Assembly (NCBI RefSeq): GCF_000321225.1
Contig: NW_004450465.1
Coordinates: forward strand, 2,938,215-3,002,214
Length of the DNA stretch: 64,000 nt
Source of the DNA: Odobenus rosmarus divergens
Taxonomy: Eukaryota; Chordata; Mammalia; Carnivora; Odobenidae
Direction: 5' to 3'
The stretch's first letter is position 1. Every line of letters starts with the position of its first letter. The notes under the pieces are model-generated. The model saw only the letters and a list, made by a program, of their open reading frames with translations. It did no database searches and was not told the DNA's origin. The translations under genes were made by a program, and so were the position numbers. Shown here in pieces: positions 57,939 to 64,000 of this stretch.

Positions 57939-58857
57939 TTAGAGAGCACGTGATTAACGTGAGCTGTCAGAGGCTTTCGTGTGCGTGCCTTTGGACAACC
58001 CTGACCACGGCAAGCTTATGAATAGTGCACTTGCTCCCACTCTCATTAGACAGCTTTATTCTCAGGCTCTTCCCTGACCCTCTTCCTGGCCTCCTTGTGT
58101 GTCTCTTCTGCTAATAAACTCCGCTTGAGCCTGCCACTCCCTCTCCACTTCTCTTGCCTTGAGTTCCACCTGGACCCAAGTAGACTATGTTTACAACATC
58201 CAATTTTGCTTTCGTTCCCCCTAAGAAATTTTCTCCTATTTCCCCCATCCTCCAATATACATTCTGAAAGGGTCAAAACTGATATCCTTAATGGCAAATT
58301 CAGCCTTTCCTGCTGACCGGCCAAAATTTGTCATCACTTTGTGGAAGTGTGTGTTTTTGTCAGCGCTCCTTCTCCCTCTCTGAGAGCGTAGGTTTCTATC
58401 ATAGATGCAGTTAGTATCATCTTTATGCCGAAGGTTCTACTACTGTATTTCTAGTCCTGCCTTCTCACTCTTATGCCGTACCCCACTTTTGGAAATCTGG
58501 AACTCAGCATATCTGAAATGAGATGAAGCATATCCCCCTCAAAAGTGGATTTCCCTCCCAATTTCTGTATCGCTGTAAACAGTACAATCTTCCAGTGATC
58601 CAGGCAGGCGTTATAGAAGCTGTCTTTTCTTCTTCGCTCTCTTTATCCTTCACATCTTCCTAAAGAACAATCCCCATGCTGTGGGGTATGGAGTAGCTTT
58701 TACTTGTGACTTGTCCCACTCATTGGTAGGGTGCAATCAACTGGAAGGACAAGGACCTACCATTCCACTTAATTCCTGGGATTTCCTTTTTTGAGGAGAA
58801 TCATTATTTTTAAAGCGCCAGATGTAAAATCAGTTGTTTTTTTAATGAGGAAAGCAT
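57939..58857. other. Unassigned stretch, possible LTR piece
   Basis: 57960-58190 has 'tgcctttggacaaccctgac', 'cattagacagctttattctc' and 'ctgctaataaactccgcttg', with a polyadenylation-like 'aataaa'. That is reminiscent of the R/U5 part of a class I endogenous retrovirus LTR, at low certainty. The rest is unrecognised. Confidence 0.3.
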
Positions 58858-58873
58858 CAATTTGTATTTTTTT

Positions 58874-59094
58874 ATTTTTTATTTTTTTTAATTATTTTTT
58901 TTAAGATTTTATTTATTTGAGAGAGAGAATGAGAGAGAGAGAGAGAGAGCACGCGTATGAGAGGGGGTTGGGTCAGAGGGAGAAGCAGACTCCCTGCTGA
59001 GCAGGGAGCCCGATGTGGGACTCGATCCTGGGACTCCAGGATCATGACCTGAGCCAAAGGCAGTCGCTTAACCAACTGAGCCACCCAGGTGCCC
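58874..59094 (-). mobile_element. CAN-SINE, antisense
   Basis: Minus-strand SINE with a T-rich left tail, (GA)n and the end 'gagccacccaggtgccc'. The 16-base TSD 'caatttgtattttttt' is at 58858-58873 and 59095-59110 (perfect). Confidence 0.97.
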
Positions 59095-59269
59095 CAATTT
59101 GTATTTTTTTAAATATTTATTTTCAAAGTTTAAAACAATGCTGAGAGGCATTTTACATGTAAATGATTACTCTCCATTTAAGAAAGTATTTGGCATAGCA
59201 TCTAAAGAGTCATGAAAATATTTGTACCATGTGGCATAATAATCAAAATTCTAAGAAAAGAAAAGACTA

Positions 59270-59570
59270 GAACCCAAAGGTGTTCATTATAAGACTATGG
59301 AAAAGTAGAAAGTAACCTAACAGTTAAACAGTAGGAGAATGGCTTGGCAAATTATGCTTAAGAAATCATCAATTTCATTAGATATGCTGTAGCCATTAAA
59401 ATGATAATTACAAAAATTATGTAGCAACCTGGAAACATATAGAAAAAAAGCAGCTATGATTACAACTAAGTTAAAATTAAGCATGAATTTTGGCAAGAAC
59501 TAGAAAGAAATGTGGAAAAATAATTGGTTTTAAGATGGTGGAATCTGAACCATTTTTAAAATTTTATTTT
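59270..59570 (+). mobile_element. Old L1 3' part (L1ME/HAL1-like)
   Basis: 'cccaaaggtgttcattataa', 'ggagaatggcttggcaaatt' and 'atgctgtagccattaaaatg' follow the end of ORF2 and 3' region of old L1 elements. Confidence 0.55.
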
Positions 59571-59974
59571 CATTTCTTCATTTATTTCCAAAGACATCTT
59601 GGTATAGGTAGTGGCTTTTAAGCTTTTCTGGCTGTGACTCATGGTGAAAACTACATTTTATATCATCAACTAGTATGTGTGCCTACACATAGACACACTT
59701 CCACACTCATGTGTAAAAACTGTATTCTATTGTATTGTCATTGTAAGATACACAATTTTTCACTTTTTAACATCTCTAAGTTGAGATGTATGTTACAAAT
59801 GATGAGATCCTACATTTATAATTGTAAGCATTTTTTTCTTTCTTAAATGTATATACATTAAAGGTATATCTCATAATTAATGTTTTCAGGTTTGATAAAA
59901 TATGGTAACAAATAGAAATTTCATGACACAACTACCACTGATGCATGGTGATATTTTCTCCTTTCTATTTTGTA
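59571..59974. other. Unassigned AT-rich stretch
   Basis: Nothing is recognised. Confidence 0.35.
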
Positions 59975-59991
59975 TCTTTTCAATTTTTTAA

Positions 59992-60176
59992 AAAAAGATT
60001 GTATTTATTTGAGAGCGATAGAGAGAGAGAGCATGAGTATACGGGGGAGGGGCAGAAGTAGAGAATCTTGAGCAGACTCCATGCTGAGTGCGGAGCTGGA
60101 CACGGGGCTCAATCCCATGACCTGAGCTGAAATCAGGAGTCAGATGCTTAATCAACTGAGCCACCAGCGGCCCCAG
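59992..60176 (-). mobile_element. CAN-SINE, older subtype, antisense
   Basis: 'gagcagactccatgctgag', 'ggggctcaatcccatgacct', 'gagctgaaatcaggagtcag' and 'caactgagccaccagcggcc' give the older body on the minus strand. The 17-base TSD 'tctt(t/t)(t/g)caattttttaa' is at 59975-59991 and 60177-60193 (one mismatch). Confidence 0.94.
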
Positions 60177-60238
60177 TCTTTGCAATTTTTTAATTTTGGA
60201 AGCAACTCACTAAATTGAGTTTTACAATTCATTAATGC

Positions 60239-60540
60239 AGAAGTTGGCAAACTGTGGTCATGTTTTTGTATGGCTCATGAGCTAAGAATGGTTTCTACAT
60301 TTTTAAATACTTGGACAAGAGACAAAGAATATTTCATGATACACAGTGAAAAGAAATTCACATTTCAGTGTCATAAATTCTTCTTGGAACCCGGTCACCC
60401 ATTTGTATACATATTGTTAATGACTACTTTTACACTGCAAGGGCAGATTTCAGTAGTTGTGACAGAGACCATATGGCCACAAAGCCTGAAATATTTACCA
60501 TGTGGCCCTTTAACAAAAAAAAAAGCTTGCAGACCCTGTG
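60239..60540. mobile_element. hAT-type MITE
   Basis: Left end 'cagaagttggcaaactgtgg', inner 'gtgacagagaccatatggcc', 'cctgaaatatttaccatgtg' and 'gccctttaac', right end 'gcttgcagaccctgtgc'. Complementary termini fit a widespread mammalian hAT element. A TSD is not clear. Confidence 0.75.
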
Positions 60541-60589
60541 CTAATGGATTGCAATTCACTGTTTAGAACACTTCTGATATAATGGCAAG

Positions 60590-60755
60590 AACGCAGAGGC
60601 GGAAGATCTGGGTCCAATTCTGGCTCTACCATTGCTACTACCTTTACATTTATAAAATGGATACAATGCTTAGGGGAGAGTGCTACAGGGAGTTTTGTGT
60701 GATCATTCATCTAAAATGCTTGGTCCATGGTGGGTGCTTGAACAAATGTTAGTTT
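60590..60755 (+). mobile_element. MIR SINE
   Basis: 'ggaagatctgggtccaattc', 'tggctctaccattgctact' and 'gcttggtccatggtgggtgc' follow MIR. Confidence 0.75.
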
Positions 60756-61514
60756 TTTTTTTCCCCTTTCCTTTTATATTTTGCTTAAGCTATGGCCCCT
60801 TCTCTTCTCCACTAAGGTCAGTGATGAGTACTACCACGCCACCACCCCATTCCCAGGGCGGTCTTGAGGGCAAAGTTCAAAGTGGCCTTCCACAAGTGTG
60901 ACATTTTTGATGTTTCACATTTTATCCTGAAGATGTAGGGGGATATTTTATTCTATTCTGAAGTATATCTATGTTTGTTTCAACATAAAAGTAATTTTTA
61001 GATTGGGCAAAATGGATACTCCTAAAGGACCATCTTTGTCTTGAAGCTTTGCGGCTGTACTTTCTCAGTGTGAGAAGCATGGGCTTATGCAATGGCATTT
61101 GCTATTGTTGCCATTGTCTTAAGAGCTTTCTTTTCCAGAACTTACCTTTGTCATTTGGTTGCAGTTAAACAGGAGTGAAGAAAAGCTATTTTTAAAGAAG
61201 GACATTTGGGTTTGGCCTTAGAATGGAAAGTACGAGTATTTAGGAAGGATCATTAAAACCTAAGATCAGTCCTGAGCTTGCAGGTACAAAGCTGATTTTT
61301 TTCCAGAGTTCCCTGAAGTGGTTAGGATTAGCTAGACTTCCTTGGCTGATGAAGCTCATAAGAGACTCATGCCAGAGGCTAATTTAATAATTTGCAAAGA
61401 GAAATTATCAAGTGCCCTGGAAGATTGTCATTGCTTTTTCCCCCTACAGATAAAGTTATATAAAAAGCCAAATCATAGCCAACAGTCTGCTTGCTGAGCA
61501 TAGACTCAGGAGTA
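60756..61514. other. Unassigned stretch
   Basis: Nothing is recognised before the Tigger1 element. Confidence 0.35.
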
Positions 61515-61808
61515 CAGGCAAAACTCACAGACCTTGTGGGTTTGGTTCCAGGCCACCATAATAAAGTGAATATTTCAATAAAGTAAGTTAAATGAATTTT
61601 TCATTTCCTGGTGCATATGAAAGTTATTTTACATTATACTGTAGTCTCTTAAGGGTGCAATAGCATTTTGTCTAAAGGAACAATGTACATACCTTAATTA
61701 AAAAGTACCTTATTGTTAAAAAATGCTAACTATCATCTGAGCTTTTAGTGAGTTGTAATTTTCTTGTTGATGGAAGGTCTTGCCTTGATGTTGATGACTG
61801 CTGATTGA

Positions 61809-63478
61809 TCAGGGTGGTGGTTGCTGACAGTTGGGGTGGCTGGGGCAATTTCTTAAAATAAGACAATGAAGTTTGCCACATTGATCGACTCTTCCTTTCA
61901 TGAACAATTTCACTGTAGCATGAGATGCTGTTTGATAGAATTTACCCACAGTAGAACTTCTCTCAAAATTGGAATCAATCCTCTCAAACCCTACCACTGC
62001 TTTATCAACTAAGTTTACATTTGTTGTCATTTCAACAATCTTCATAGCATCCCTACCAGGAGTGGATTCCATCTCAAGAAAACATTTCCTTTGCTAATCT
62101 ATAAGAAGCAACTCCTCAGCCATTAGTTTTGTCACGAGATTGCAGCAACTCAGTCCCATCTTCAGGCTCCCCTTCTAATTCTAGTTCTCTTGACATTTCC
62201 ACCACATCTGCTGTTACTTTCTCCACTGAAGTTTTGAACCCCTCAAAGTTACATGAGTGTTAGAATCAACTTCTTCCAAACTCTTGTTCATGTTGATATT
62301 TTGAATCTCTTTCCATGAATCATAAATGTTCTTAATGGCATCTAGAATGGGGAATCCTTTCCAGAAGGTTATCAATTGACTTTGCCCAGATCTATCAGAG
62401 GAATCACTATCTATGGGAGCTATAGATTTTCAAAGTGCATTTCTTAAATAATAAAACTTGAAAATTGAAATTGCTATTTGATCCATGGACTACAGAAGGG
62501 ATATTGTGTTGGTAGGCATGAAAATAGCATTAATCTCATTGTACATCTCCATCAGAGCTCTTGGGTGACCAGGTGCATCACCAATGAGCAGTAATAATTT
62601 GAAAGGAATCTTTTTTTCGGAGTGGTAGGTCTTAACAGTAGATTTAAAATATTCAGTAAACTATATTATTAATAGATGTGCTGTCATCCAGACTTTGTTG
62701 TTCCACTTAATAGAGCACAGGCAGAGTAGATTTGACAAAATTCTTAAGGGCCCTAGGATTTTTGGAATGGTAGATGAGCATTGGCTTCAATTTAAAGTCA
62801 CCAGCTGCACTAGCCCTTAACAAGAGAGTCAGCCTGTCTTTGCAGCTTTTAAGTCAGGCATGGACTTCTCTTCTCCAGCTATGATAGTCCTAGATGGCAT
62901 CTTCTTCCAATGTAAGGCTGTTTCATCTACACTGAAAATCCATTGTTTAGAGTAGCACCTTCATTAATGATCTTAGGTAGATCTTCTGGATAACTTGCTG
63001 CAGCTTTTATATCGGCACTTGCTGCTTCATCTTGCACTTTTGGGTTATGAAGATTGGTTCTTTCCCTAAACCTCATGGACCAATCTTTGTTTACTTCATT
63101 ACTTTTCCTCAGCAGCTTCCTCACCTCTCCCAGCCTTCACAGAATTGAAGAGTCAGGGTCTTGCTCTGGACTAGATCTTGCTTCGGCTTAAGGGAATGTT
63201 GTGGCTGCTCTGATCTTCCATCCAGACCACTAAAACTTTCTCTGTATCAGCAAAAATTCTATTTCACTTTCTTATCATTCATGTGTTCCCTGGACTAGCA
63301 CTTTTAATGTCCTTCAAGAACTTTTCCTTTGCTTTCACAACTTGGCTAACTGTTTGGCACAAGAGGTCTAGCTTTTGACCTACCTCATGCCTTCCTCACT
63401 AAGCTTAATCATTTCTAGCTTTTGACTTAAAGTGAGAGATGTGTGACTCTTCCTTTCCTTTGAGCATTTAGAGGCCAT
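61809..63478 (-). pseudogene. Tigger1 transposase pseudogene
   Basis: The transposase start is at 63476-63478 on the minus strand. It opens 'MASKCSKERKSHTSLTLSQK' and continues '[12 protein letters not shown]', the helix-turn-helix (CENP-B-like) N-terminus of pogo/Tigger transposases. Further pieces survive in other frames, for example at 62927-63124 ('[20 protein letters not shown]'), and an in-phase-like C-terminal piece lies at 61809-62072. An early stop just after the first 32 residues and later frameshifts make it inactive. Intact Tigger transposases that lost their ends became the host TIGD genes. This copy retains its ends, so it is a transposon relic and not a TIGD gene. Confidence 0.9.
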
Positions 63479-63692
63479 TGTAGGGTTATTAATTGGCCTA
63501 ATTTCAATATTGTTGTTTCTCAAAGGGTTAGGATGCCTGAGGAGAGGGAGAGAGACTGAGGAACAGCTGGTTGGTATAACACAGAACACCAAAACACATG
63601 CAACATTTATTGATTAAGTTTTCCATCTTATGGGCACTGTTCATGATGCTCCAAAATAATCACAATAATAACATCGAAGATCACTGATTACA

Positions 63693-63771
63693 ATTTTCAA
63701 ATCACTATGTTGTACACCTGAAACATATGTGTGTTTGACATAACATTATATGTCAAGTATACTTCAATGAA
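63693..63771 (+). mobile_element. Short L1 3' tail nested in Tigger1
   Basis: 79 bases: 'atcactatgttgtacacctg', 'acataacattatatgtcaag' and 'tatacttcaatgaaa' are the very end of an L1. The TSD 'aagatcactgattaca' (63677-63692) and 'aagatcactgactgca' (63772-63787) has two mismatches, so the insertion is old but younger than the Tigger1 copy. Confidence 0.85.
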
Positions 63772-64000
63772 AAGATCACTGACTGCAGATCACCATAACA
63801 AATATAATAATGAAAAAATTAGAAATATTGCAAGAATTACCAAAATGTGACATAGAGACACAAAGTGAGCAAATGCTGTTGGGATAATGGCACCGATAGA
63901 CTTGCTTATTGCAGTGTTGCCACATACCTTCAATTTGTTTTTTTTTAAAAAAAAAGGCAATACCTACAAAGTGCAATAAAACAAGGTGTGCCTGTATCTG

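Larger units (their letters stand above)
61515..63994 (-). mobile_element. Tigger1 DNA transposon, nearly full length
   Basis: A mariner/pogo-type cut-and-paste element. The right end, read on the minus strand, starts with the Tigger1 terminal pattern ('caggcacaccttgttttatt'). The left end is 'caggcaaaactcacagacc' and lacks part of the terminal repeat. A TA dinucleotide flanks both ends (61513-61514 and 63995-63996), as expected for this superfamily. Transposase remains run across the interior on the minus strand. Length is 2,480 bases including a 79-base L1 insert and its duplicated target. Confidence 0.92.

Noticed and set aside
4856..60176. Recurring head string 'gcctgggtggctcag' suggesting a CRISPR-like or satellite array
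   Set aside because: Copies are dispersed by kilobases in both orientations, each with its own TSD and A-rich tail. They are SINE insertions.
61809..63592. Transposase-like frames as a possible domesticated TIGD gene
   Set aside because: The copy keeps transposon ends and a TA duplication, and the coding frame is broken by stops and frameshifts.

Overview
This is nuclear DNA from a placental mammal, almost certainly a carnivoran. The main evidence is 17 copies of the tRNA-derived CAN-SINE. They carry the 'gcctgggtggctcag' head, a pyrimidine-rich middle and an (AAAT)n/A tail, and most have a readable target-site duplication (TSD). From memory, their body sequence fits the arctoid lineage (bears, seals, mustelids) better than dog SINEC_Cf or cat SINEC_Fc. 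Young L1 3' ends at about 27.3, 34.1-35.4 and 40.6 kb agree with this. I cannot name the species.

I find no convincing host protein-coding gene, rRNA, tRNA, snRNA or CRISPR array. The window looks like intergenic or deep intronic sequence. Most long open frames fall in LINE, LTR or transposon remains, or in low-complexity DNA. Two frames deserve a check: one on the minus strand at 15905-16258 that ends in a good splice-donor sequence, and one on the plus strand at 56584-57110 just after an LTR.

Layout. 0-3.2 kb: MIR, a CR1/L3-like relic, an L2 end and an old L1 3' end. 3.9-6.4 kb: an old antisense L1 with a nested SINE. 6.8-11.4 kb: L2, MIR and an ERVL-type LTR. 11.8-17.8 kb: SINEs, a 1.3-kb sense L1, MIR/L2/hAT relics and an antisense L1 end. 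19-24.5 kb: two MaLR LTRs, an old L1 end, a hAT MITE and two SINEs. 25-33 kb: MIR/L2 relics, a composite L1 3' end and two SINEs. 34.1-35.4 kb: a recent L1 copy that contains the only assembly gap (945 N). 36-46 kb: SINEs, a MaLR LTR, L2 copies, a very short young L1 and hAT relics. 46.6-49.3 kb: a complete but decayed LTR-internal-LTR MaLR element with a SINE in its 3' LTR. 49.6-60.5 kb: SINEs, an antisense L1, L2/MIR relics, a second ERVL-type LTR and MITEs. 61.5-64.0 kb: a nearly full-length Tigger1 (mariner/pogo) transposon with a nested L1 tail.

Nothing here forms an operon or pathway. The biology is the layered history of retrotransposition and DNA transposition, and nesting plus TSDs give relative ages. 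Repeat family names are from memory of consensus sequences and were not checked with a database.
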